From NCBI RefSeq assembly GCF_963576675.1, contig NC_088915.1, forward strand, positions 84,267,501 through 84,331,500: a stretch of DNA of 64,000 nucleotides. Direction: 5' to 3'. Each line of letters opens with the position of its first letter. The first letter of the stretch is position 1. The position numbers were made by a program, and so were the translations under genes. The notes beneath the pieces are model-generated. The model did no database searches, had not been told where the DNA came from, and saw nothing but the letters and a program-made list of their open reading frames with translations. This DNA comes from Euphorbia lathyris. Its lineage: Eukaryota; Streptophyta; Magnoliopsida; Malpighiales; Euphorbiaceae. Positions 1-11,447 of this stretch are shown one piece after another.

Positions 1-1344
1 TTATTTTAACAATAAACTGAAATAGTGTTTATGATATTAATATAGTAGTTATATGATATTTCAATTTCCTAATTATTATTAATATAAATAATTTAAACTC
101 ATAGATTCTCTCATATGATGCTAACTAAGCGAAAAGTCTTCTAAAATACTCTTTATCAATTCTCTCAGCTTCCGCTATTATATATAGTATAGATTGAAAT
201 AATATCATTTAATTAAAAGACCAATTTTAATATAGATGAGTGAAGTATTAAAAATAGAGTCGTATGCTTAACAGTTATTAATTTGTTTAAACATACATAT
301 TAGACTAATATTGCATGTTAAGTTATATAAAATTTCAATTTACTCTCTAGACATAAACTACATTACTTGGCAATTTTATATGAGCAATTAAAACCTAGTT
401 CTCACTCATGGAATTAATTAAACTAACATATAAAATTTCAAGCGTAATGATTAACATATGGCAAATATCCAATAATTCTGGTCTCCTTAGCAAATATCAA
501 ATGATCAATTCGTTACAATCTTAGTTAGGAATAAATTCCTTAATTTAATCTTTTACTTAAGAATGTCAATTAATAAATTAATTGAAAACAATCATATAAA
601 TAAACTTTGCAAATGAAATTCTATTAAGCAAATTAAAACATTTGAAATGGTTTAATACAAATCATTCATAATCATAAATATAACAATGTATATAATAATT
701 CAAGAAGAAATGAATATATAGAAAATAGAATGATGACCTCTCAATCCTTTACATATTTGTCTTCTTCCTCTTTGATCTCTATCTTCAAACTCCACTTGAA
801 AGAATGTTGAACTTGATCTTCCTTTTTATGTAAAAATGTCTAACTCTTAACTTGATTTAGTTCATACTTTTTATAGATTTGATGCACTCTTCCCTAAGGT
901 TGTAACTCTTTAAGAACCCATCTAGAAGTACATGACTCTTGGATGAAACATGGTGGCCTTTTCGTGAAGTAACACAACTTTTCAGCAAAACTGGGTGATT
1001 TGAAACCGCTTTCTGTGCAATGGTTGCGACAGAGGACTTCAAAAATGACTCAGCAATAGGTAGCGATCATGATAGAGGTAACGGCCGCGACACAGAATTT
1101 CAGCAAATACTCCAAGAAGCTTAAAATCTTCATTTCTTCATGCATAACACCATGATTTGGGGCAATAACTTTCTAAAAAACTAAAACACTAAAAGCACAC
1201 ATAAAAAGAGATAAGATACTAATACTTATAATAAATCATTACATTTAAATTTATAATAATCACACAAAATATGAACTTATAAAGTTCATATCACTCCTCT
1301 TCCTCTTTCTATTGTTGAAGTTAAAGGTTGTTCTCTTTTCTTTA
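1..1344. other. AT-rich DNA without a recognisable gene
   Basis: Long A/T runs and frequent stops in all frames. The short reading frames here show no domain. I see no paired terminal repeats and no RNA gene. Confidence 0.6.
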
Positions 1345-1760
1345 TTGAGGCTAGAACATGAGATGAGGATTTAATCCGAGATATTTTTCTACTTGAAGAT
1401 CAGACCAGAATTCTCATCATCCCTATTTTTATACATGTTATTGAGGACTATTGGAGCATCACGGGATTATTCTGTTAAGAGCGCTTATAAAGCCTTTTGC
1501 CTGGAGTATGACGATGATGATAAATCTTTTTGGAAAAGTTGTATAATTTAAATATCTCCTCTAAATTTCGTAATCTTTTTTGGTGAGCTTGGCGGAACGT
1601 CATCCCTGTAATAGAAATGTTGGTGAACATGTATGTTAATATTAACCCAATCTGTAAGTCTTGTGGAGTGGAGGTTGAATCTGTTATCTATTGTTTCTCT
1701 GGCTGCTCTTTTAGTTCTAAGGTTTATAGCAGTTCTAGATTCCAGAGGTTAATGGTTTGA
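1345..1760 (+). pseudogene. Degenerate LINE ORF2 fragment
   Basis: The plus strand translates, with frame changes and stops, to pieces typical of the end of plant L1-type ORF2. Around 1468-1500 it reads YSVKSAYKAF. Around 1570-1710 there is a zinc-binding reverse-transcriptase segment (NLFW, then AWRNVIPV, then CKSCGVEVES). Several stops and at least two frame shifts make it a relic. No RT core, poly(A) tail or target duplication is left. The assignment rests on motif order, not on a search. Confidence 0.6.
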
Positions 1761-1763
1761 ACT

Positions 1764-2430
1764 CTTCTGAAGTGTGGCATAATCATGACCGCAACCCTTT
1801 CATTGTCTCTTTCAACTTTTAATTAAATAAATTTTTAATAGGATAATGTATAAAAATATGTAAAATATGGGCAGTTAAGAGTTATTTACTTCTAACGGTA
1901 TAAATGGTATAAGCTAATCTTTCAAAATAGTGTAAATTTTCAATCATTATTAATGAAGCATTCTATGCAATCATGAATCTTGTTATCTACTTCATCTGTA
2001 CATTATATTATCACTCATCAGTATCAACTCAAAGATACGTATATACACGTGGAAAAAAAATTAAAAAACATAATATCCCATATTCTACCCCATATTAAAA
2101 ACATGTGTACACACATTTTTTTTTTTACTTTTTTAATTGTTTTTTTACGTGGATACACATATTTTTGGCATGTTACTAATTAGTGATAATATGAGAAATA
2201 AGTAGAGTGGAAATAACAAGATTCATGAATGTATAAAGTATAATTGTAGTTAGAGGTAAAACTGGTCCAACTTGCGAACAATAAGAATATAATTATACCA
2301 TTTATCACGTAAAAAATAAAATTAACTCTTTATTGTATGACTAAAATTTAAACACGTTGTTTTCTTTTATGTATGAGTAAAATTGATCTCGTTTTACAAC
2401 ATTACAGATAAAATTACACTATTTCGTACC
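1764..2430. repeat. Diverged dispersed repeat, copy 1
   Basis: This stretch recurs at about 5714-6780. Both copies hold a GCATAATNATGACCGCAACC block, a CAATCATTATTAAT block and an AAAAACATGTNTACACACA block in the same order. Copy 2 is longer because it contains an (AT)n tract and a foldback element. The family is unknown. Confidence 0.55.
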
Positions 2431-2431
2431 T

Positions 2432-3017
2432 TTTGGGTGAATTAAAAATAATAAAAGTAAATTTAAACCTTCTTCCTAAAATTTGGCTACTATTGTATCA
2501 AGGGATGGCTTGGGTAAGAATACATTCCTTATGTGAGAATGATTCTTATGTGATAACACTTATTAATGGTATTATTGTAGAACATAAGAGATTAGTTTTA
2601 GAACATATGCTCGAGCATATATTCTATATTTTAAGCTTGTGTTCTAAAAAGTTAAGTAAAATATTATAAACAATTAGCTTCAGAATATAAGACATTAGTT
2701 TTAGACCATATGTTGGAGTATATGTTCTATATTTTAAACTTGTGTTCTAAAAAGTTAAGTAAAATATTCTAAATAATGTTATATATGTTCTAAATTCTAT
2801 AGTCTGTATTCTAAAAAGTTTTATGCATGAACTCTAGTGACTTTTTAGAAATATACTTTAAGAACACAATACATTAATTTTAAACATAAGACATTAATTT
2901 TAGAACATAGGACATTAGTTGTAGAGCATATCGTTTTAGAACATATCCATAACAGAACTACGTTAGAGTATATGTTCTATATTTTATAGCCTATGTTCTA
3001 AAAAAAATTAGATGTTC
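2432..3017. repeat. Degenerate tandem repeat, split by the CACTA element
   Basis: Units of roughly 120 bp repeat the blocks TTAGTTTTAGAACATATG, TATGTTCTATATTTTA and GTGTTCTAAAAAGTT. The array stops at the CACTA boundary and resumes with the same words at 5376-5412, so the transposon landed inside it. The reading frame at 2433-2669 comes from the repeat and has no domain. Confidence 0.6.
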
Positions 3018-5375
3018 CACTACAAAAAAAAAGGATCTATTACGACACTTTTTTAGCGACGCTATTCAGTATGCGTCTTGATATTTTCAAATTTAGCCAC
3101 ACTTTTGTATTTATGTCGTATTTTATTATTACTTAATGACGCTTTTTATTATGTGATGACATTTAAAAAAAATTAGCCACGTTTTTAAAAAACGCGTCGG
3201 TATTTTTTTAAATTTAAAGACGGTATAGAATCTGTGTCATGAGAAAGTGTCTCGATAGTTTTTATTTAAATATTTTTTATTTTTTTATCCTCGTACCTAA
3301 AAATTCAGCTACGCTTTTTTTATTTTTATATGACATTTTATAACCACTCAATGACACTTTGAATTTTTTATTGGCACTTTTAAAAATTTAACTACATATT
3401 TAGAAAACAATGTCGGTATTTTTTTTAATTTATAGACAGTTTGAGTTTTATGACAATAAAAGGTGTCCTAATATTTTTTTAGTAGAAGACGTTTTGTAGT
3501 TTTGTCCCCATATTCAAAAATTCGACCACGCTTATTCTATGTGTGTCGTAAATTAAATCTAACTTTATGTAAATTGTGTCTAAAAATAGAAAATTTACGT
3601 AAAACTCGATTTTTCATGAAATCAATAAGTTTTTATATAACTTTACATAAATTAATTCCAATTTAGTAAATTATGTCAAGAAAATGAATTACTACTATTT
3701 TAAAAAAATTATTAATAAATCTCGTTATATGTTAGCATAAATATATATATAAAAAAAACCCTATTTTATTTCTCTTTTTTACATAGAAAAATTATTCTTC
3801 ATTTGTTTAATGATATATTTTATAGTTAATGTTGTTTTTCTATATATTTATGAAAACCCTCTTTTCTTTTCTTTTTTTGAACAAAAAACCCTCTTTTCGT
3901 TATTTATGTAAATAAAAAAATTACATCAACAGTAAGAAAAAAAGAGAAATTAAATTAACATATTCTATAATCCATTATTGGTTGTGCGTTAAAACGTGGT
4001 CCACGATTAAAACATAATTTGGGAAAAGTAAACCTAATCACCCCCAATTACTAACCTAATCTTTCATCCCTTCCTCTCTTTTACTCCTTCATCTTCCATG
4101 TATAGCCGCCTCATTCCATGGTCAGCGAAATTTAATTCAACTATTCTCTTCAAGGTTTGTATCTCTTTATCTCTCTCGGAATTCCTCTTTCAATTTCGCT
4201 TCCAATTTTAAGAACTAAATTAGCGAGACCCATGAAACAAGATGCTTTTGTACGGCAGATCAAGATTAGGTAAGTTGAACGAATTATCTTTTTCGATGTG
4301 CAACATTTAGTTATATGAGTTATACTTTGTATATCAGTTTCCATTTTTTTAATAGGCACAATATGTCCAAGTTAATGAATGATCTTTGAGTTTTTTATTC
4401 TTTGAAGTATGATGAAAATTGAAGCCTCAGTCAGGCGAAATCTGAGGCTGCTATGGAAGCTCGAAAGAAATCTCCACCTGAAACTGACCATGTGTGGTTG
4501 GGGAAGTCTTGTAGGAAGAAGGGGTATGTGCTTATCTCATTTTAGTCCTATACTGAGTTCATAATTCATTTATCTTGTATTTGTATTGATTTTCTATGCT
4601 AATTTTTCTCTCCTTTTTTGATTTTTGCAGTGGAGGAAGAGAGGCCGAAATGCGCATTAAATCTTAACTGCTCAAGCTTCAGATTTGGTTATTTGTAGAT
4701 TGATATCTATTCAAATATGTATTTTTTTTTTATCCGGGATCTTTGTAATGATTTTCTGTGTACATTTTTTTTCATAAAATGTTGTATTCTTTTATTGACA
4801 TTCAGGTGGTTGTTCATGTATATTTTTTCTTTCGGTGTTCCATTTGAAATTGAATTAATATTATTAATATAAATAATTCATATAGAAATGTCTTAGTTTT
4901 AGAGATGTTAAAAAATATGTCCTTAAAATATACTAATAGACTTTTATCTAGTTAAATGTAGGTATTTGTATAATCTAATGTCCGAGTTTGGAGATGCTTT
5001 TAAATTAAAATGTCGATATGTTTAAGACATTATGAATTTTTTTGTAGTGAAAGAATGACGTAAGAAAAACTATGTGTCTTGAATTTTGCAACGCTTTATT
5101 TAAACGTACTAGAAATTTTGAAAATAAATATAAATAAATTGCAAAAAATCGCGACGTTTAAAATATTAGCGTCGGAAGCATGACGACATTTGTATGCAAA
5201 ATGTCGTTGGCTATAATTTACCCACACAAGGGTAATGCGTCGTTAAATTTAACGACACGTGATTTAACGACACTTGTGACGACACTTTAAAAAGCGTGGG
5301 TAAACATTTAGAGACACTGAAAAGTGTCGTTAAGCCATAAATTTTAGCGTCGTAATAGACCCTTTTTTTGTAGTG
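3018..5375. mobile_element. Non-autonomous CACTA (En/Spm-type) transposon
   Basis: The element begins CACTACAAAAA and ends with the inverse, TTTTTGTAGTG. The matching ends extend through GATCTATTACGAC and its complement. A 3-bp target duplication, TTC, flanks it at 3015-3017 and 5376-5378, as the superfamily requires. Subterminal DNA (3050-3560 and 5090-5350) is full of short GCGTCG, GCCACGCTTT and ACGACACTT repeats in both orientations, also typical. No transposase is readable in 2.36 kb, so mobility would need a helper. The middle (about 4020-4800) is less repetitive and looks like captured or host-derived sequence. Confidence 0.85.
4453..4666 (+). pseudogene. Possible captured gene fragment inside the CACTA element
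   Basis: From the ATG at 4453 a short frame runs to a GT at 4524 (GGGTATGTG). A pyrimidine-rich stretch ending TTTTTGCAG at 4630 precedes a second block that keeps the frame and stops near 4666. The joined peptide has about 36 residues and is basic, and I do not recognise it. It could be the tail of a transposase, a captured host exon pair, or chance. The splice-like signals and lower repetitiveness are the only support. Confidence 0.25.
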
Positions 5376-5901
5376 TTCTAAATAATGTTGTGTTCTAAAA
5401 AGTTTTATGCATAACATTGAAACAGATAGAATCTAGAATATGAGCAACGCCATGAAGGGTCCAAATTTTATCTGTCACTTTCGTCTAAACCAAAATAAAA
5501 CCATCAGGGAGAAGAAACAAATAATTGAAACAAAAAGAATAGAAGAGGAAGAAAAAAAAGAAACAGAAAAACGAGATCGAGATGTTTACAATATTTACAA
5601 TACTGTCATTAATTAATGTTCTCATATAAATAACTTGTTTTTACATATCGAGACACTTGATCTCTCTCTGTTGTATTATGCTACTATACTATAATAAAAA
5701 CAATCTTTCCCTTGTAGCATAATTATGACCGCAACCCCTTCATTGTCTTTTTCAAATTTTAATTAAATAAAAATTTTATGGGATAACATATAAAAATATG
5801 TGTCAACAATAGGAGCAAAAGAGCAAATTTACTTCATCATAAATGGTATAAACTAACATTTAAAAGTTATGTAAATTTTCAATCATTATTAATCGAGCAC
5901 G

Positions 5902-5909
<8 letters not shown>

Positions 5910-5973
<64 letters not shown>
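5910..5973. repeat. (AT)n microsatellite
   Basis: About 64 bp of uninterrupted alternating A and T, preceded by a short GTGTGT run. Confidence 0.95.
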
Positions 5974-5977
<4 letters not shown>

Positions 5978-6064
5978 CTTTATACGAATATTATATTATC
6001 ACTCATTAGCAACAACTTAAAGATACATCTACGCACACATACAAAAAAATAATAATAATAAAAT

Positions 6065-6587
6065 GGGTTAATTATAAATAACTAATCTGTGGTTTTGTCG
6101 ATTTACAGATCGGTACTTGTGATTTTTTTTTGCAAACACAATCTTATGGTTGCAAAATTTTACATGTTTTTTTACTTTGTCAAATTTGACCGATAACGAC
6201 CTCAAAATGAAAATTTTCAAAAATTAAAGTTGTTTAGTATCATATTTACTTTGGAACCATTTTTTTTTCAAAATCATCATTTTTTGAGTTTTCTCTCTCT
6301 AAACATTATCTTTCTCTCTCATAAAAAAAACAACACCAAAATGACCTCAAACATAAAAAGTTGAAGAATTAAAGTTGCTTAAAATATTATTTAACTTTTG
6401 AAAATGTTCATTTCGAGGTCGTTATTGACCAAATTTTGACAAAGTGAACTCAAATTCAAAATTTTGCAAACCACTGAATTGGTTTACAAAATTTTATAAA
6501 CCACATAATTGCATTTACAAAAAAAAATGCCACATGTATCGGTCTATAAATCGGTCAAACCACACCGTAGTTATTCGTAATTAACCC
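6065..6587. mobile_element. Foldback MITE
   Basis: The left end reads GGGTTAATTATAAATAACTA and the right end is its near inverse. The arms stay complementary for about 90 bp, through the TTTACAGATCGGTAC / ACCGATCTATAAATCGG type blocks. No coding capacity. I could not fix a target duplication, so the superfamily is open. Confidence 0.7.
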
Positions 6588-6811
6588 TAAAAAATCATGT
6601 TTTACCCTACATTAAAAACATGTATACACACAAAAAGAAATTTGAACTTTCTTTTAATTGTTTTCTCATGTGGATATATTAATGATAACACGACGAATAA
6701 CTAGATTCATAACTGCATAGAATATAATTATAGTTAAAAATAAAATTGGTTGAATTTGTAAATAATAAAAATATAATTATATCTGTTCATAAAAAAATAT
6801 AATTATATTAT

Positions 6812-7178
6812 TGGCATAACACTCATTTTGATTTCTAAATTAAAACTTCAAAATCAGTTCGGACATTAAATTATCAAAATCATCAATTAAGTTTGTAAAC
6901 TAAGAAAAAAATCATCAATTGAGTCTTTATTTTATTCTAAAATCAGAAACTGTGACTGTTTGACATGTATTGTAATGATATTTGGTTTAAAATAGATTTG
7001 AGAAAAAGACTCTGAAACTGTTCAACCGAATGATTTTCATTGAGGACTCAATTGATGATTTTTGCTTAGGATTCGAACTCAATTGATAATTTTTACTTCA
7101 ACGACTGATTGATGATTTGAGAGTTTAAAATCCCAATTGATTTGAATTTTTAGTTTAGAGACCCAAATAAATATTATA
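6812..7178. mobile_element. Probable foldback MITE
   Basis: Short blocks such as ATCATCAATT and GACTCAATTGATGATTTTT recur in opposite orientation on the two sides of about 6980. The ends are imprecise and no target duplication was found. Confidence 0.4.
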
Positions 7179-7345
7179 CTTATATCATTTATAACATTAA
7201 AAATAAATATATATATTTTCATCTTATCCAAATTTTAATTAAAATATATATTTGGGCGAAAATAAATTTTACAGTTGAGATTTTTAAGGCTATCAACTAC
7301 CCCATATCGGTGCAATTAATACTCCAAAAAATAAACCGTATAAAA

Positions 7346-8400
7346 AAATGTAAATTATATCCATGACCATTAAACTTTATCCATTTTAATATTATGGCCA
7401 CTGAAGTTTAATTTTTAATGGTATCACTATAAAATTTTACACTTTCTAATATTAGTGGCCACTCAAAGTCTCAAAACCGCCGTTGACGGTCTCAAAATAA
7501 AAAATTCGAAAAGTGAAAAGTTAATGATATTCCGAGAAACTTTAATTCTTGAAAATTTTCGTTTGAGATCATTTAGATGTTGTTTGGCTAGAAGAGATAG
7601 TGAGTTTTTAGAGAGAGAAAACTCATAAAAAATGTGATTTTGGAAAATAAAAAATATAATTTCATGGTAAATGTCGTTCTGAACAACTTTAATTCTTACT
7701 ATTGAGGTCATTAACGATGATTTTAAGGAGTTCGTTAAAGTTGAGTGGCTACCGGCGTTAAAAAATATAAAATTCATTAGTGGGTAAATTACACCCATGG
7801 CCACTAAACTTTACCCATTTTCACATTATAGCCACTCAACTTCATTTCTTCTCGGTATGCCCACTGAACTTTACACTTTTTAATACCGATGACCACTCAA
7901 TTTTAACTAACTTCTCAAAATGACCGTTAACGATCGGTAACGACCTTAAAATGAAAATATTCAAGAATTAAAGTTGTTCAGAACAACATTTATTATGAAA
8001 CTACATTTTTTATTTTCGAAAATCATATTTTTTGGAGCTTTCTCTTTTCTAAAAATTCATTTTGTCTCTCCTAACCAAACAACACCTAAATGACCTCAAA
8101 ACAAAAATTTTCAAGAATTAAAATTCCTTAAAATATCATTAACGTTTTGGATTTTTTATTTTTAGCCGTCAATGATCATTTTGAGGCATTAAGTGGCCAC
8201 CGGTGTTAAAAAGTGTAAAGTTCAGTGGCCATACCAGGAAGAAATGAAGTTGAGTGGCCATAATATGAACATTGATAAAGTTCAGTGGCCATGGATGTAA
8301 TTTACCCATTCATTGGTCATACATACTGTTAAGAATTGAAATTCAGTGACCATAATGTTAAAATATGTAAAGTTCAGTGGCCATGGATGTAATTTACCCA
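7346..8400. mobile_element. Foldback MITE (outer copy), interrupted by its own family
   Basis: The left arm starts GTAAATTATATCCATGACCA and the right arm ends with the inverse, GGCCATGGATGTAATTTACC. Inside the arms the phrase for 'CACTGAACTTTA' repeats in both directions. At 7772-7781 a second member of the same family (7782-8307) interrupts it. The same family recurs at 18465-19010, 43826-44832 and 48470-48912. Confidence 0.75.
7782..8307. mobile_element. Foldback MITE (inner copy), Mutator-like by TSD length
   Basis: Starts GGGTAAATTACACCCATGGC and ends GGATGTAATTTACCC. It is flanked by ATTCATTAGT (7772-7781) and ATTCATTGGT (8308-8317), a 10-bp duplication with one mismatch. A 9-11 bp duplication fits Mutator-like elements. 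No coding sequence. Confidence 0.75.
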
Positions 8401-8427
8401 AAAGAAAAATCTGTGATTGTAAGTAAT

Positions 8428-8431
<4 letters not shown>

Positions 8432-8493
<62 letters not shown>
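8432..8493. repeat. (TA)n microsatellite
   Basis: About 60 bp of alternating T and A. Confidence 0.95.
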
Positions 8494-8495
<2 letters not shown>

Positions 8496-9156
8496 GCCTA
8501 TCTCATTATTAACTTGTCAATCTCAGGTATTAAATTAATTATATTATGTCTAGTATATACTGAATAAGTATAAGAGGTCTTTTTCCCTATAATTTGGTCG
8601 ATGAAAATAGAAGTTTAAAATGAATAATAGATAGATCGTATACAAATTTAATACATGTCGTAAAAAAATTTATGTATGGAATTTAGTTGAGTAGGTGAGT
8701 ATTAAATAAGCACAATTTATATGTTTATGGACCAATATGCAAAATTACTAACATTTGCCGTTAATAGGAATTTTACCTTAACTCTTTGAAAGTTGAGCCA
8801 ATTTTTATTTCATTATTAACGGACGTAATCATAAATATTGTTATCTTCATTTCATATATACATAATGTTATTATTCATTGGTCTTTTTGCACATATACGT
8901 AATGGGAAGAAAATATTCATAAAGGAGTGACACGTTGTATAAATAAGTATTTAACGAGGTTCGAATGGATTTATAAAGGAGTGACAAGTTGTATAAATAA
9001 GTATTTAACGAGGCCCGAATCGATTAATAGAATTAATTGCTAATAATAAGCAAAAAGTAAACCAAACGGGTTCTAGGACTTTCTCTTTTTCTTGTGTACT
9101 TCCATTTCTCTTACGTGGCAATCAGTTCACCCTGACTAATTGGATATACGGTAGGT

Positions 9157-10277
9157 AGTGGTGGAACCAGGATCCCGGTTGACCCGGGACTTAAATATTT
9201 AACAACATAAAATTTATATAGTCAAAACCAAATCTAAAAACCCATAGCCAATGAGACAATGAGGAAAAAAAAAAAAAAAAACTAAAACACATAGTTTGAA
9301 ACGAACAAAAATATATGTTCACGAAAAGGAGTAGCATCTTGAAAAAAACTTATATGTTTTTGTTCGATAATTATATTTTATAAGAAGACTAAATAGATTG
9401 TTTGATTCTCTGTTTTAACCCAATTTTCATAGTATTCTTTTATCTTAAATGGCCTTAAGAATTAAGAATGATTGCTGAAACTTATTCCAATAGTTCTATC
9501 ATCTACAATTTTAAATTTTCGATTGAACAAAAATGAAAACAACGGAGCACTAATCCTTTTGACAATTTGTCTAAGAATATATCAAAAGACAACCTTCTTA
9601 GTTCTCTCTCGATTCATACCTAATTCAACAACCTAGTAATTCTTTAAATTCTAAACAGATTTTTTTTTGATACTTTTTATAATTCGATTAAACGAAAAGA
9701 ATAGAGTACTAAATTCAGACCAAATTAGCAATTAATCAATTAATCAAGTCAAATTGAAAGGAAAACCTATTGAAACACAAATCATGTATTGTATACACAA
9801 ACCTAAGGCTACAAATCAACTAAAGTAACTTTGACCCTCTTACTTGCCCGAAGGACGAAAGAGAGATTTTCAAGCTTGCAAACCAACCCAAGCAGCAAAT
9901 TGGACCAACTTTTTCGAGCGCGCAAAATGTATTACAATGACCTGAAGAAAACGACGGTGGAAGAGAAAGAGAGCAGTTCATAGCTTCCAAATACATCAAC
10001 ACACTAAATTCCTAATTTTAATCTCTATTTCTATTTCACTAAATGAAACATCGTTTCACTTGAAACGACGTCGTTTTATTTCATTAAAAAAACAAAAAAT
10101 AAATAAAAAATAAAACACGCAGACTTGATTCTTCACTTTGTCGAACAATGGGAGGGACTGAAGCAATTAGGTTCCCAACCAGCTCTAAAACGGGGGATCA
10201 AAAATATTCATTTTTCACCATTTTTTGGGGTTTACTCGGAGCTCCAGCCCGGCTAGCCCCTCTTCGTTCCGCCACTT
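9157..10277. mobile_element. hAT-like non-autonomous transposon
   Basis: The ends AGTGGTGGAACCAGGATCCC and (inverse of the right end) CAAGTGGCGGAACGAAGAGG are imperfect inverted repeats of the hAT type. Candidate 8-bp duplications CGGTAGGT and CGGCACGT flank it with two mismatches. Comparison with the uninterrupted repeat units at 10480 and 10790 supports both borders. The interior is AT-rich, and the frame at 9820-10002 shows no domain. Confidence 0.65.
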
Positions 10278-10392
10278 GCGGCACGTATATATTCTAGCAT
10301 GCTTTACATATATTAAACGGCCAATTCCAAATAGCTATCTATTAGATATTGTGAACTCAATCAGGTAATGATAAAAAAAAAAAAACATAACA

Positions 10393-10427
10393 CTCTTTCT
10401 CTTTCTCTTTCTCTTTCTCTTTCTCTT
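10393..10427. repeat. (CTTTCT)n microsatellite
   Basis: Six tandem CTTTCT-type units in unit 1 of the surrounding repeat. Confidence 0.9.
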
Positions 10428-11332
10428 GTGTACTTTCATTTATATTATGTGGCAATCAACTCAACCGAATAATTAAATATACGACAAATATGCGATAATG
10501 TATTTTAGTGTGCTTTGCATATATTAAACGGTCAATTCCAAACAACGCTCCACTAAAAAAACTCCATCAGGTAATGATAAAAATATCACTATATAAAAAA
10601 ACGCAATACATAATGTAGATATATAAAAGGAAATTATTAGAAGCATCCAGTTCTCCATATTAAATGAAAAACTTTCCATACATATTTTGATATTTGCAAT
10701 ATGAACTTATATATATATATACAAGACTTTCCATTTCTGTTGTGTACATTCATTTCTCTTACATAACAATCAGCTCAATTGACTAATTAGATATACGACA
10801 TGTATAAGATAATATATTATAGCGTGTTTTACATATATTAAACGGTCAATAAACAACGGTCCACTAAATTTTATAAACTCCGGCAGTTAATAACACCACT
10901 GTATAAAAGAATGCAATATATCTTACCAAAAAAAAGAATGCAATATATAATTTGATACACAGACTCTCTTTCTCACCAAATATGATTAACTTAAACATCG
11001 GACCATAGATATCAAATATCTGATACTATTATTTTGCAAGAATTTAACAATGAATCACTCATCAATTTGTTTTTCAGGCTAAAAAAACATATAAAATTAT
11101 ATTTTTTACAATTCGAATTAAGTTTTTACAAATTACATTTTTCCTATAGTCACGTTAATTACAGAAATCAAAATCTGTTTCGAATTGTTAAAAACAAAAT
11201 TTCAAACAAATAACACTCTGTTAATTAAATTTTATGTTCAAAGTTGATTTTAATAGTCCTGTGATAGAAAATAAAGATCAAATAGTGCATAAAAGACAAT
11301 TCAGATGCTGAATATGATTTTTGCCTTTTCTT

Positions 11333-11338
11333 TTTATT
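11333..11338 (-). terminator. Candidate polyadenylation signal of the P450 gene
   Basis: AATAAA on the minus strand, about 110 nt beyond the P450 stop codon, followed by T/A-rich DNA. The placement is plausible but has no transcript support here. Confidence 0.4.
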
Positions 11339-11447
11339 GCAAATAGTATTTAGATCATCAACTTGTAATAAATATCCAAAAAAAAAATAAACACACATAC
11401 ACAAAAATTAACCGCATTCTGTTCACACATTTTACTTTTTATCTTTT

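Larger units (their letters stand above)
5714..6800. repeat. Diverged dispersed repeat, copy 2, with insertions
   Basis: Matches the repeat at 1764-2430 block by block. It is interrupted by the (AT)n tract at 5910-5973 and the foldback element at 6065-6587. Confidence 0.5.
9094..10960. repeat. Three-unit direct repeat of about 310 bp, split by a hAT element
   Basis: The phrase TTGTGTACTTYCATTT, then a GGCAATCA-CTCA block, a TATACG block and CATATATTAAACGGYCAAT occurs three times in the same order. Unit 1 is 9094-9156 plus 10278-10427, unit 2 is 10428-10738 and unit 3 is 10739 to about 10960. Unit 1 is cut by the hAT element. The array lies downstream of the P450 gene. Confidence 0.65.
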
